Translations under genes and position numbers: made by a program
From: Phoronis australis
Taxonomy: Eukaryota > Phoronida > Phoronidae
Assembly: GCA_002633005.1 (NCBI GenBank)
Contig: NMRA01000362.1
Coordinates: forward strand, 231,758-295,757
Direction of reading: 5' to 3'
DNA: 64,000 bases
Part shown: in pieces, positions 11,838-23,200 of the stretch
Layout of the letters: every line of letters begins with the position of its first letter
How positions within the stretch are numbered: position 1 is the first letter of the stretch
The notes under the pieces: generated by a model
The model's database searches: none
Told to the model about the DNA's origin: nothing
The model's input: only the letters and a program-made list of their open reading frames with translations

Positions 11838-14800
11838 CTTTAACCAGGACGTCTTGATGGTTGGCAAAGCCAGAAAAAATATATAGATCACAACTCTAAT
11901 GCAGCTGCTCAACCCTACGTTATGTACATGCAAATAACATGACTAATTGAAAATAAAATAACCCACACATTCAAAACCACCGACCTTTTTTGCTGGTCGC
12001 TATCATTATAAGACTGTCCTCATTTTGTCCTTACTTAGATTAAAAGCGATGTCAAGGATTGAAACCGTGCGTCAGTTCGCTGTTGCTTGTACTCTTTCTG
12101 GGGTTTTCAGTTTATACTACTAAGAAAGATTTTGACCGCCAAGCTGTCGATTTCAAATCTATTCCCAAGTGATGCTGTGGTTTCAAATCGACGATAATTA
12201 AATACGAAAGTTTCAAAGTAACTCCTGAATCGATGGTTCCGCAGAGTGGAACGCCATTGGCTTTCGTTCAGCAATGGGGTCGCCAAATTTAAGTTCAATT
12301 CGAATAAATTATGCGAATATAAATATCAATTACGCCAGATAGAAAAAGGTTTTGACACCAGAACATGCGCAACTGAGTTTTAATCTAGCAGCATTGTTGC
12401 ACCAGCAAACAAAAGAGACCATAAAGTAAACGTAACAAGCCAGATTTCTTGTGGCGGGGCTGGGTGTAGTGCTGTGATGGGGCGTATGCGCACGTGGGCG
12501 CAGCCAACCACCTTTTGGCGTTTGAACGTAGCGCCTACGCACCGTAAGTTACGTTCGGTGCTCAAGGTGATACGATGGGCTTAGGGCGCCTACTTACCTC
12601 TAATTTTACCACTACACCACTGGGTGTAGGTCACGGTGAACTGCTAGCTATCTCATTCGAACCGCCATGGTTAATGTTCACGTAAGGTAGCACTGAACAG
12701 TTATAGGCTGTAGCCACAGGGCATTTTCTAGAATTTAAATACAGTTTTAAATATTATTTCTAAGAATGGTATAACATGTTATAAGATGTTGATAAGAATT
12801 AATATGTGAACGATGATCAGTCTCATCAGAATTCATATCAACCAAAATGGAGGTGCGAGATTTTTTACACAAGCATTACTTATTCGAAGTTTAGAAAATA
12901 TGATTACGACAGTGAAGAAGACAAAATGTACACAATGTCTATTTTGTTACGTACAACATCATTAAGATTGACGGTAAATATAAAGGGCAAAACTAAACCT
13001 TTGAACTAGCAAGGAGCAATGTATGATGCATACAGAAGTATGCAACAGTCAGGGCATGGACTTCTGGGAGGGAGAGGCGACACAACAATTCGTGATGATC
13101 GGCACTAAACATTTTAGCATCAGAAATATTACACAGATTCATTCAAGTAAGTCAGGCAAACGCATTTTAATTAATAATCCACTGGTGCCACCTGCCACCC
13201 CGAAGTGTTGTATCAGAGGGTTCCAGTTCAATCCCGTCCTGAAGTCATTCTATTACTGCTTATGAATTTCTGTAATTACTTCACGTTTTGTCTCTCCTTT
13301 TGCTTAACGTAAATTGAAACATTACAACGTTCTAGAAACCATGTGTAGCTAGTTGTTGCAACCAGAGGGGGTTGTATATACAAACTTGACTAATGTCCGT
13401 GGCGTTGGCGCATTGAATTTTGGAATTAAATGCTGAATGACGTCAATTTTAACGTGTCTTAAAACGCTACGCAATATTGCCACAAGTCAAACTTTAATAA
13501 TTCTGCTAAAACTAATGATTGCCTAAAGGTATTTCAACAAATATAATATACATTCATTGATTGGCCTTGGTGCATTACAAGCTTCAAGGTGTAAGACATA
13601 TCAAATTCAAATAGAAAAATGTTCTATAAAGAGTTCTTCTCACCCACTTGTTAGACGAAGTACAGGTTCTAGTTCTTATTCTTTGATTGTATTAATTGTC
13701 GTAGCTCGCTATATAAATGCAGACAATCTAAATCCGTAGTCATGACCATAATATAGAATAGCGCACTATCCCCTGTATGTGAATCCGACACTGTCAAGTA
13801 TTCACGAGGGAATCTGAGATTCCAAATTCATCAAAAAACACAAAACATTCTTGCACAGCACAGCCATTTGATCCAAACAACCAAACATTTGAAAAAATAC
13901 AGTAGGATTGCCGCCATCGAAAGGGTGGAATTTTGAAGAACTTGTAGACCACTACTTATGAATTACACAAAAGGACTATTTCTGATGGTTAGTTATAAAA
14001 TAATGGTACTGTTTCCGGTAGTATCACACGAAAAGTATCTCTTTTGAGGATGGTTGCTATGAGTTGCTTGTAAAATGTAAGGAATTCCCATTTGTGGAAA
14101 ACACTGCTGTCTAGGCTACTATTTGCAGTGATCGTGTACATGTCGAAAGGGGTACTCAAAGAACTCTTGCAATCATAAACGAAGATTTCCATGGGTTTTT
14201 TTGTCAGTGGAGTTCAAGTTTACTTCGTGAACCGTCATAGGTACCTCTGAAAATACAGCGTAATAGGAATGCCCCGTCTTCCATATTCGCCCGGTTATCC
14301 GTCAAAAGTCTGCGAGCATGCATGCGGAAATTGGGCATAACATTCCTGTTTGATTAACTAATTCGTTGGTTTCTGATTTACTTGTTTAAGTATCTACGAA
14401 TATCGATAGATTCATAGAGGATTTTTACAATTAGAAGCTAATCTTGTAAGAATTGGTGATAATTCAGTGAATTTAATTGTTGCCTGAAGTTAGAAAAACT
14501 CTATAATACGGTCCCCAAGTAGTAAAGTACACTTAGATGATTTTTGCATATCTAAAATAATTTTCAAAGGCATTGATGAAATTCGTACCCAAAAACCTTA
14601 GATAGAAAAAAAACGTTTTAAAAATCCCTAAATAAATAAAATTAAACTCATTTCTTGGAAAGGTTGTCTTCGCAGCTCCTTGATGTTTTTAGTTTCCAGT
14701 AGTATTGAGTAATGAATTTTTTTTTCTTCAAAACTAAATTGATTGCTTTTCCTGACCGAAGTACCCTCGTTAAAAATAAGATGTAACCCAGCAGTAGGCC

Positions 14801-14916
14801 ACGCAGACTCTCAGGAACAACCACAAGGACTGAATTTGAACTGCAAGCGTTCAGGAAGTGTGCACATTTTTGGGACACATTATCCTCTTCCCCAGCCACC
14901 AGAAACTGAACTATTA
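11838..14916 (+). repeat. 3' flank of kinase copy 1, duplicated after copy 2
   Basis: About 3.1 kb follows copy 1 and is repeated, nearly collinear and roughly 93-95% alike by eye, at 25634-28829 after copy 2. It is absent after copy 3. It includes a shared AATAAA (11952-11957). Copy 2 has an insertion of about 120 bases near 26600-26720. Similarity fades at the phrase CCACCAGAAACTGAA (about 14905-14916; 28815-28829). Short shared frames, such as one of 79-80 codons at 13023-13265, change residues at nearly every base difference, so they are not constrained. No gene is recognised. Confidence 0.8.
11952..11957 (+). terminator. Poly(A) signal of kinase copy 1
   Basis: AATAAA about 115 bases after the copy 1 stop codon. 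The same signal sits at the same distance after copy 2. Confidence 0.55.
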
Positions 14917-15284
14917 AACTCTTAGCCAATGACGTTGGGTATTACAATCCACAATCGCGCGGCCTCATGAAAATACTTATTTACTGACGGATTTCATGTC
15001 TACGATACGAGCGCTGAATCATGGCGGATCAAATCGCTGCTGCCATGTCAGCGATTGTGCCAAGCAACAGTCGGGTCTGTTAGGTCATCACTGATTGGTT
15101 TAAATTTGGAACGTTCTTAAAGTCCTTCTCCCACGCGTTGTTAACCCTTATTACATGGTTAGAGGATGTTACAAGGATCCAAGAAGTACCTACCCCATAA
15201 TTAATACACGATTCGTACTCGAAAAAAGTTTCAATGAACGCGCCACTCACGATTCGCACCCGAAGAACCACCGCCATTTTGAAC

Positions 15285-16172
15285 NNNNNNNNNNNNNNNN
15301 NNNNNNNNNNNNNNNNNNNNNNNNNNNNNNNNNNNNNNNNNNNNNNNNNNNNNNNNNNNNNNNNNNNNNNNNNNNNNNNNNNNNNNNNNNNNNNNNNNNN
15401 NNNNNNNNNNNNNNNNNNNNNNNNNNNNNNNNNNNNNNNNNNNNNNNNNNNNNNNNNNNNNNNNNNNNNNNNNNNNNNNNNNNNNNNNNNNNNNNNNNNN
15501 NNNNNNNNNNNNNNNNNNNNNNNNNNNNNNNNNNNNNNNNNNNNNNNNNNNNNNNNNNNNNNNNNNNNNNNNNNNNNNNNNNNNNNNNNNNNNNNNNNNN
15601 NNNNNNNNNNNNNNNNNNNNNNNNNNNNNNNNNNNNNNNNNNNNNNNNNNNNNNNNNNNNNNNNNNNNNNNNNNNNNNNNNNNNNNNNNNNNNNNNNNNN
15701 NNNNNNNNNNNNNNNNNNNNNNNNNNNNNNNNNNNNNNNNNNNNNNNNNNNNNNNNNNNNNNNNNNNNNNNNNNNNNNNNNNNNNNNNNNNNNNNNNNNN
15801 NNNNNNNNNNNNNNNNNNNNNNNNNNNNNNNNNNNNNNNNNNNNNNNNNNNNNNNNNNNNNNNNNNNNNNNNNNNNNNNNNNNNNNNNNNNNNNNNNNNN
15901 NNNNNNNNNNNNNNNNNNNNNNNNNNNNNNNNNNNNNNNNNNNNNNNNNNNNNNNNNNNNNNNNNNNNNNNNNNNNNNNNNNNNNNNNNNNNNNNNNNNN
16001 NNNNNNNNNNNNNNNNNNNNNNNNNNNNNNNNNNNNNNNNNNNNNNNNNNNNNNNNNNNNNNNNNNNNNNNNNNNNNNNNNNNNNNNNNNNNNNNNNNNN
16101 NNNNNNNNNNNNNNNNNNNNNNNNNNNNNNNNNNNNNNNNNNNNNNNNNNNNNNNNNNNNNNNNNNNNNNNN
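15285..16172. other. Assembly gap (888 N)
   Basis: A run of unknown bases in the spacer between kinase copies 1 and 2. Frames drawn across it are meaningless. Upstream sequence of the domain relic at 16741 may lie in it. Confidence 0.99.
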
Positions 16173-16740
16173 GCCTGGTAAAGTTTCTATAGAGTAAAGA
16201 GAGCATACCATTGGATTGGTGATTGCCCATATAGCATATCAAGAAGCTTTAATGTATACTGTAATATTTAAAATATGGGCGACCCTTTGAGTGGACACAC
16301 TGCTTTTCAAGTTGGTTTGCCCCATTGTCATTGTTTAGTTTGATTAATGGTATGTGGGTGCCAATAGGATTCAGATTGGGAGAACAGGTCTCACGACTAC
16401 ATACAAAACAGTCCCCTCCATCAATGAATCAGGGCAACTACCTTTTGTCTTAGGGTCAGCTAAAAAATCAAACAACTTATGTCCATTACTATATCCCCCG
16501 GGCATGATCTACCACTGCCTTAGGTGTAGCACTATTCATTTGTATGAAAAGTAAATATCTTTACTTTATATGATCAATTTGTAAAAAAAATAAATAGGTT
16601 GTGCTGTTCCAATCAATTTTCCTGAAAACTGAAGTCGTATGCAGACCCCTCAATTTGGTAGAGACACTCTTGGTAATTTTTTCAATTCGAAATTTTGATG
16701 TTTACTGAAATAATGTATTATTGTTGACACATCTTGCAGG

Positions 16741-17127
16741 TGCACCTGGGGCACCTGTCAGACAACCTCAGTTGTTGAAGAAAGAGTACGTTGCCAAGAG
16801 GTTGACAAGGTTGTTGCAAAACTTGATGAAGAAATGAAGCGAGACAACTAACACAGAAGAAAAAAATGTATTGTGGAGCATGGGGGTTTAAACCTGTATA
16901 CATCAATCGTGGTGTTTTGGAGACTGCATGGTTGCAGTACAAAAGCCAATATCCTGATGGCTATGACAGACCCTTGGATAAAAGGATTTGACACGTAACC
17001 TACAGACAGTTCCAAAAATGGGTGCACCGTCACTCAAGACAAACTGCCCGTGTTGTCATTCCAGCATGCGCAGTAGCCTGCATCTGAGATTTCTACCCTC
17101 CACCAGGAAATGAGGAAGACTTTTGAG
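16741..17127 (+). pseudogene. P2X7 C-terminal (ballast)-like domain relic
   Basis: After a retained TCTTGCAG acceptor, the translation gives CTWGTCQTTSVVEERVRCQE, the C-x4-C then C-Q-E opening of the cysteine-rich domain known from the P2X7 C-terminus and from many stand-alone invertebrate proteins. Further on are CIVEHGG, FKPVYINRGVLETAW, VTYRQFQKWVH and RVVIPACAVACI, in family order. The copy is broken. There is a TAA at 16849-16851 after the first block. One base is missing in the G run at 16882-16886, which shifts the frame. In-frame TGA codons stand at 16989-16991 and just before DFYPPP, each where CGA (Arg) is expected. It is a decayed domain and not an active gene. Confidence 0.7.
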
Positions 17128-17129
17128 TT

Positions 17130-17695
17130 CCAACGATTTTCTTAAAAGTTTCACCCATTTATAGATATCAACAGTTGTCTTAGCCCTGGAATGCCAACTC
17201 CTCCACATGACCTATGTATTCTGTTATAAAAACTTGGGACTCGGGAACTAGTTTTATGTAATTCAAACGACTTGCAAAAAGTTGTAGTGACAAATTCTAT
17301 AGAAAGATCAAACATCGTAACAAACGAATGCAATCGCAGTGCAACCTCAGCGGCATGAAATTGAAGTAGACATTCCATGAATAGACTTCTGTAGTTTCAG
17401 AATGGTAAATAATTAACACAGCGAGCAGCATTTGTTGATGCTCATCAATCTGGTTACTTATAATAACATAGTCATGACAAGTGTAATTCAACTAGGACTA
17501 CATTATAAACCTCTAAACTCAACATCAGTTAAACTTATGGTTTACCTAGGTAAACAGAAGAATTTGTCTCATTAGAGCCCAGTTTGTGTGCTTGAAGCGA
17601 ACACATTGAACAGTATGGTTGTTACATAAAAAAATAAAAGTTTAGAATCTGGGCCATAGTCTGAAGTCGAGACTGAATCTTCTGCCCTCTTCTTA
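17130..17695. other. Spacer without recognisable gene
   Basis: AT-rich sequence between the P2X7-like relic and the MITE at 17698. No frame, splice context or repeat structure could be recognised. Confidence 0.4.
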
Positions 17696-17697
17696 TA

Positions 17698-17837
17698 CAG
17701 TAGAACTCTCTAAATTGGTAGCGCTTCAGTGGGAACTTTAGAAAGGTTAGCATTAATTCCGCAGTAACGCCTCCAAATAACTCTAACTTTGATGAAATAT
17801 CTCAGTCTCACTGGATACAACTTAGCGAGTTCTACTG
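17698..17837. mobile_element. pogo/Tigger-like MITE with TA target duplication
   Basis: A 140-base element with terminal inverted repeats. The left end is CAGTAGAACTCTCTAA and the right end, reverse-complemented, is CAGTAGAACTCGCTAA (15 of 16 match). Both ends are flanked by TA. CAGTA-type termini and TA duplication are typical of pogo-group Tc1/mariner elements. There is no coding capacity, so it is non-autonomous. Confidence 0.75.
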
Positions 17838-18249
17838 TAATTCAATGATAAATCAAATAACACGACACAGCAACCATTGAATCTCAACCCATAAGCTCCA
17901 GTATGCAATAGCTTTAGATGTCTATGACGTGGTATGAAAACACAAAAAGTAAGCACATGAGTAGGAAGTGGGAAATCTGGAGGGAGTGCTTATACCACTC
18001 ACTCAAAAATTCCCAAGACAATGTTCGAATACTGTGCGAGTGATTATTCTGTGTACAATTTAGATGAGATTATCGCACGAAAAGACTGACGACCCAAACA
18101 AGTACCTTTTCACCCCCACTTAAGAAAGTCTTCCTATACAGACCCACTGTATGGGACAGCAGCAGTTTCGTGCAAATCAAATATACTTAAAAAAGCTATG
18201 CCGCAATATTTATAGTCATTGTATTGAAGAACCATTGAAATGTTTCCAG

Positions 18250-18395
18250 GTGCGGATCCAGGATTTTGAGTTAAGGGGGCCAGGGCACGGTATTAGTCAG
18301 GATTTTGCCCGTCATACATTTGCACCCCCAAACAGTCAAATGGAATCTGGGAGAATTTCAGGGGGGGCATGGCCCCCCTCTAAATCTGCCACTAG
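18250..18395. mobile_element. MITE of the GGCGGATCC family, copy A
   Basis: An element of about 145 bases starting TGCGGATCCAGGATTTTGAG and ending TAAATCTGCCACTAG. Its ends form an imperfect inverted repeat (GCGGATCC versus GCAGATTTA). Two more copies lie at 29226-29375 and 63036-63194, sharing internal phrases such as AATCTGGGAGAATTT and GGCCCCC. It is non-coding. Confidence 0.65.
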
Positions 18396-19734
18396 TTTCA
18401 ATATAAGAGCATACTATCACTGGGTTTATCTATAGAAGTGGGACAGCCAAATGCCACACACAAAAGCTTTTCACAATTTCCACTACTGGTACCATGAACA
18501 CTCTGGCATTGCTATCTGTACCACTATCAAAAATTTTATCTCAAACAATGGTAGGGACTGTTAAATATGTGACGGAAAGAAATTCCAGCGCTGTCCATTG
18601 ACAAAGCATCAAGTCTGAATTTATCTGTGCCACGGCATCCTCCTTGGACACATCTGGAGCGTCCAGCAGTCGGCATTGGAGTGGCATCAATTTCTAAGCG
18701 AATTTTAAGATCTCCAGCGTCTCTTTTGTTCCGCGCTAAGTGGAAGGTGTTCTCTTTTCATTTACATACTCTGAAAAGCACAACAGCGGCAATTCAAAAG
18801 TAAAGAAACATTTTGAATCCAGAGTAGTCCATGATTAAAGTAAAACACGATGATATCTAATTGCAAGTTTTCGCCTTCTTTTATAACCTTCAAGCAAATG
18901 CCAGAACTAGATTATAATTCTGTTTTTGTTTTGTTTTTTTGAAGCAGACTACTTTAATAATCAAAACCTTGGAATTGAGTTACCATCCTGTTTTACTTTA
19001 TTCATTGTCTGCATTCTTTTCAAAATACATGCATCTTTTGAGATCAGCTTTATTTGTTGTGGCTTTTAGTTTTACTGATCCATTTATAACTAAATCTTTC
19101 ACGGAAAAACAACAGATTTTAAACACTTGAGAACTACAGTGATTGTGAAAAAAGATTGTTATTGTTCAGGCTCTGCGAAAGCGTCATGAATTATTAGACA
19201 TCAAAATTCTCAAGGTAATTTACCTTTTTATAAGACCAGCTTCAACCTTCATGATGTGTTTGTCGTCAAAGCAGCCGTCCTCAAAATGGTCGGAGCATAT
19301 TTCGGCTCCGACAGATGGCTAACTCAACAGTCATTTTCAAAAGGCGAGCAGAGCACACGAAAACCTGCCATTACGCAGCCAGATGCTTGTCTTTTTAGAA
19401 TTTAAATGGGTACATGCCTTCCACCTGGGTGGTGTTAAAATAGTTAGCACACACACACCGATGCACCCTGGCTAAAACACGCCAAGGTTGAACGGTCTTT
19501 GTTAATCGTGTACTGTGATATAATAGCAGTGAACTTCATTGTGGGATATGATCTGGTTTGTGTTCCCCAATACCATGTCACGGTGTCAAAGGTCAACTTT
19601 TCGCGCATTTTCTTATTTTCGCTTTTTTAAAATAACTACAGATACAATAATACCTTGATTTGAATAAAATACATCCAAATAGCAATACCTTGAAGATATT
19701 ATTGCAATTTAACATAGTTGGACCTGGCAAATTA
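18396..19734. other. Spacer upstream of kinase copy 2, no gene recognised
   Basis: AT-rich sequence with no recognisable coding frame. ORFs of up to about 63 codons have no splice or family support. It is not visibly related to the spacer before copy 3. Confidence 0.4.
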
Positions 19735-19905
19735 CACTTTAAGGTAATTTACGGCGACATTTCACCCATTTAATTTACGGGCGTAATTTTACTGCAACAC
19801 TTTTGCAATTTAACTTACGCTCGTAATTACGAGCGTAATTTTACGGCGAAACTTTTCCCCGTTTAATTTACGAGCGTAATTTTACGGCGACACTTTCCCC
19901 TCAAC
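19735..19905. repeat. Degenerate tandem repeat, about 45-50 bp unit
   Basis: About three to four units built on TAATTTACGAGCGTAATTTT followed by ACGGCGACACTTTTCCCC. The core GAGCGTAATT and its inverse AATTACGCTC also make short hairpins. The array stops about 12 bases before similarity to copy 3's 5' flank begins (about 19918), so it marks the duplication edge. Confidence 0.7.
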
Positions 19906-19917
19906 GGCCTACCCTAC

Positions 19918-20114
19918 TTATAGTAATGGCAATTTCAAGTTTGACCAATCAGAAGTGCAGAGGTATCTTTAACACCTGATAAATCCGAGTGGCATCGCGA
20001 AGCAAGACGCTTCGATGTTTACTTTTTGTTATCAAAGTTCACGAACTTTGATCCCTCGCGTCGTGCAACAAAACATTCGTTCTCTTACCGTTTTGATACA
20101 GTTGAACATTACAG
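19918..20114 (+). promoter_or_regulatory. Putative proximal promoter of kinase copy 2
   Basis: About 95% like 31930-32148 before copy 3 and more weakly like 7508-7708 before copy 1. It contains a CCAAT box (19945-19949) and a near-palindrome at 20032-20051 (TCAAAGTTCACGAACTTTGA), one base away from the perfect palindrome of copy 3. The block ends in ATTACAG directly before the ATG, as in the other copies. Confidence 0.45.
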
Positions 20115-20259
20115 ATGGCCGATTCAATTTCAGAAGAACGGGCCCTTTCCGACGCAGCCAACGTGATTACGAAAGAGTTGCTTGAAAAAGCATTAAAGAA
20201 AGACGGGTCTGGAAATGTCATCGTGAAGGATTTCTCTGTAAAGTGGGCGTCTAAGTTGG
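20115..20259 (+). CDS. EcKL/CHK kinase-like copy 2, exon 1
   Basis: Encodes 48 residues plus one base (MADSISEERALSDAANVITK then ELLEKALKKDGSGNVIVKDF), ending at a GTAGGT donor (20260). It differs from copy 3's exon 1 by one residue (I where copy 3 has V) and from copy 1 by several. The donor is weaker than the GTAAGT of copy 3. The phase-1 junction regenerates Gly49 with exon 2. Confidence 0.85.
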
Positions 20260-23200
20260 GTAGGTCATGAAGTTTACAGCACAAATATTCACACACGCAT
20301 GTCTATGTACATGTTTCTGTAAAATTTTGCAGGCCGATGCATACGTAACACAACATTGAAATTCATTTCTAGCCCAAATTAGGTTATTGTTTTCTTTCCG
20401 TAAAAGGAACGACCATACAACGTCAAAACATGACCTAACCTGTTTGCCAAAGAAATTTGACTTTTCATTTAGGTTGCTTATTGCGACAAAACTGGCTTCA
20501 TCTTTCACCTTGTTGAAATAAGAAAATATTGGAAATAAACGGCAGTTCGTTTGGGATCAAAGCCGTACGCGGTGCGTAGAATGATCGACCCCTCTTGCCA
20601 CTCAATTGAGACAAAAAGGAGCTCGTTCCAAGAAAGCTGACTTAGCTAAGACAAATCTCAAATTTCACTCAATTTTACGACAAAATTTAAATTGTCTCAA
20701 GCCCGTTTTAAGAAAGAGACTTTACTATTGACAAATTTGTTTTACTTACGTTTTGTCTTAATTTTGGCTATTTACCAGAGGTGTAAGCGTTAGAGTTTGG
20801 AAGATGAGATAAATATTCGACTACATTAAAAATGAAATGTAGTCAGTTTTTTGAAACGGGCTCCTGGTCTCGAGTATTACAAATTATTTCTTCGCCCGTA
20901 TTCTTCCCGGCATTTGGCTTTGGCCGATTTCTGTTGTTCTGAATTTCAATAACCTTTGCCCGGATCTTAGGGAAATTGTCCCCCGCCCCCTGCTCCCACA
21001 GCCCCCGCGTATTACCTCTGTGGATGATATTGAAGTCTACCTTCGTCTTTGATATTCGTGGACAAAACGCGCAAACATATTTATATATTTTTCCTGTTGC
21101 ATGAGTTGTCAAAACAGGCAATATGTTTTGGGCAAATTGGTCTTAATCACAGCCCTTTGTTGGGGCATGCGCAGGCACTACCGCTTCGCATCTCGAGTCA
21201 GGCCAGTTGGGTACGTTTAAAAGGATATACTTTGATATTTCAAAGGAAAGGGACAGTAGATACCTGGAGCGAAATAACACTGTGTGTCGGCAGGGTATCT
21301 GATATTGATATGAGTTACAATAACATCTTTTTTTCAGAAACACAAAGAAATGGAAAGGAATTTCCGCAAACAGGCCACAAATATAGCCCTATATATGAAG
21401 TTAGGTAATTTTCGGCATGAAAATGAATTTAACTAAACACACATTTACCAATGGTGAAAAAACTCTCTCACATTGCTTTTCACTTCGTGTCTATGTTACT
21501 GCCACATTCTGCGTTGATTTATCCCGCTGTTTCCAAAAGTACACCCAAGTGTGTATGTTCTCAAAAGGTAAAACTGTCACTTTTGAATACATGCTCTGCG
21601 ACTTACTATCAGATTTAATAAGTTCAGGAAAAATTAAAGCTTCATTTGTCACTATTTATTTGGCTAAAATCGAGAATCGAATTTGGCATTTTACTGTCCT
21701 AAACTTGCGTTCAAAATGATACTTTCCGTGAAAGAATCCACTTCCGTTACCATCCTAAATGCAGAACAGATTAAGCAAAAAAGCTAATACAGTGAAAAAC
21801 TTACTAGATTTATATTTTTCGCGTGAATGAAATTGTCCATAATTTAAACATACGTGTAGATGTATTCACCATGCAGTGCATGATCTTCTGCGACTATTGT
21901 TTACCGACTTCATTGGTCATCGCTAAGCACCTTATTACATGAAGGCAATTGAACTGTGGGCGTGCGTTCAGTAAAGCTAGGACCTACGCTAGGACCTAGC
22001 AAAAATCTAGCCCAAGTCACGTGTTCTCATTTAAAATACACGGCAATATCTCACGTTATCTTGCGAAATCTTGCTTTTTAGCGAGGTCCTAGTGTTACTG
22101 AACGGGAGGCGGATTTTATAGTGGAGTTTGGTAAAAAAATAAACACGGGTTCTGAATAAGATGAAGTGTTTACAAATTAAGTGTTTGAAACCACCCTATG
22201 CTTTCTTTTGAAAAGTGACTACATTGCTCGCATCATTAAAGTTTCCTTGATAGTACTGCGTATCCCAAAAACGAGAAAATAGAAGAGCGACTTCAATTGA
22301 AAGTTTCTTAGCTTCACGGACATGAGTGTGGCGTATGAACGTACCCAGTGTGACTGTTATACTCAGTAACGCATGACTTTTTAATACAAATTTGTGCCAT
22401 ATACTCAAGCCTCCCTGATGTCCCACGGGAAATTGAAAAAAACGGAGTGGTCAAATACTAAGTTGTCGCAACTACCACAAACGCAACGCCTCGCCATATC
22501 CTGCTTACATTGTACACTATGGGACAACGAGCAGCAGTGTCGGATGACTTCACACTAAGTAAACACAATGGAGGTTGATACGTGCTGTGAATGGTTGTCC
22601 CGATTTTACATAATATGCTTTTACCAATAAATGGTCGTACCTCAAGATCAGCTATTTAACATATCATCAGATAGTGCTTGCAGGTGTTTTAATTTGATAG
22701 CTGGTCGACTGGTAGGGTGTTTTTGTCTGTTTTTGAAAAAAAAATGGTCATTTCAGCACTTTAACGGACACTCACCCCAGGGTTAATCAGTATAACTGAA
22801 AACGGCGAAAGAAATGCCCTGTTACAGTCGCCAACCAAAAGCGCTTTTGAAAATCCTCTATTTAAAAGTCTGTTACGTACGCAAGTGTCATGACTAGTGT
22901 TTCGGGTGAGTTTGTCCACGAATAAAGGACACCGCCAATGTACGTAGAGCCACGAGCTGAACTGTCAACCGCAGACAAACGATAACGTTGAACTGACAAG
23001 TGAAAATACGGCAATTGAATTATTTTCGCCTAGAAGTGAGCAGTCAGCTCATCAGGCGTTCACTGACAGACATCTCAGCTCCTTACTTTCCGTCTGTGGT
23101 GGCCCATAGAGGAACGATCGGCTATCTCACACGTACAGAGGTAAGGATTTATTTGGGAAATTATTTTAGTTGGTCAGGAAAGACACTAACGTTCCAACAA

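Noticed and set aside
13023-13265. 80-codon frame also present at 26947-27186
   Set aside because: The two copies differ at about ten residues, and nearly every base difference changes the amino acid. There is no sign of coding constraint; it is duplicated non-coding 3' flank.
15155-16242. Long open frames of more than 300 codons on both strands
   Set aside because: They consist almost wholly of the 888-base run of N.
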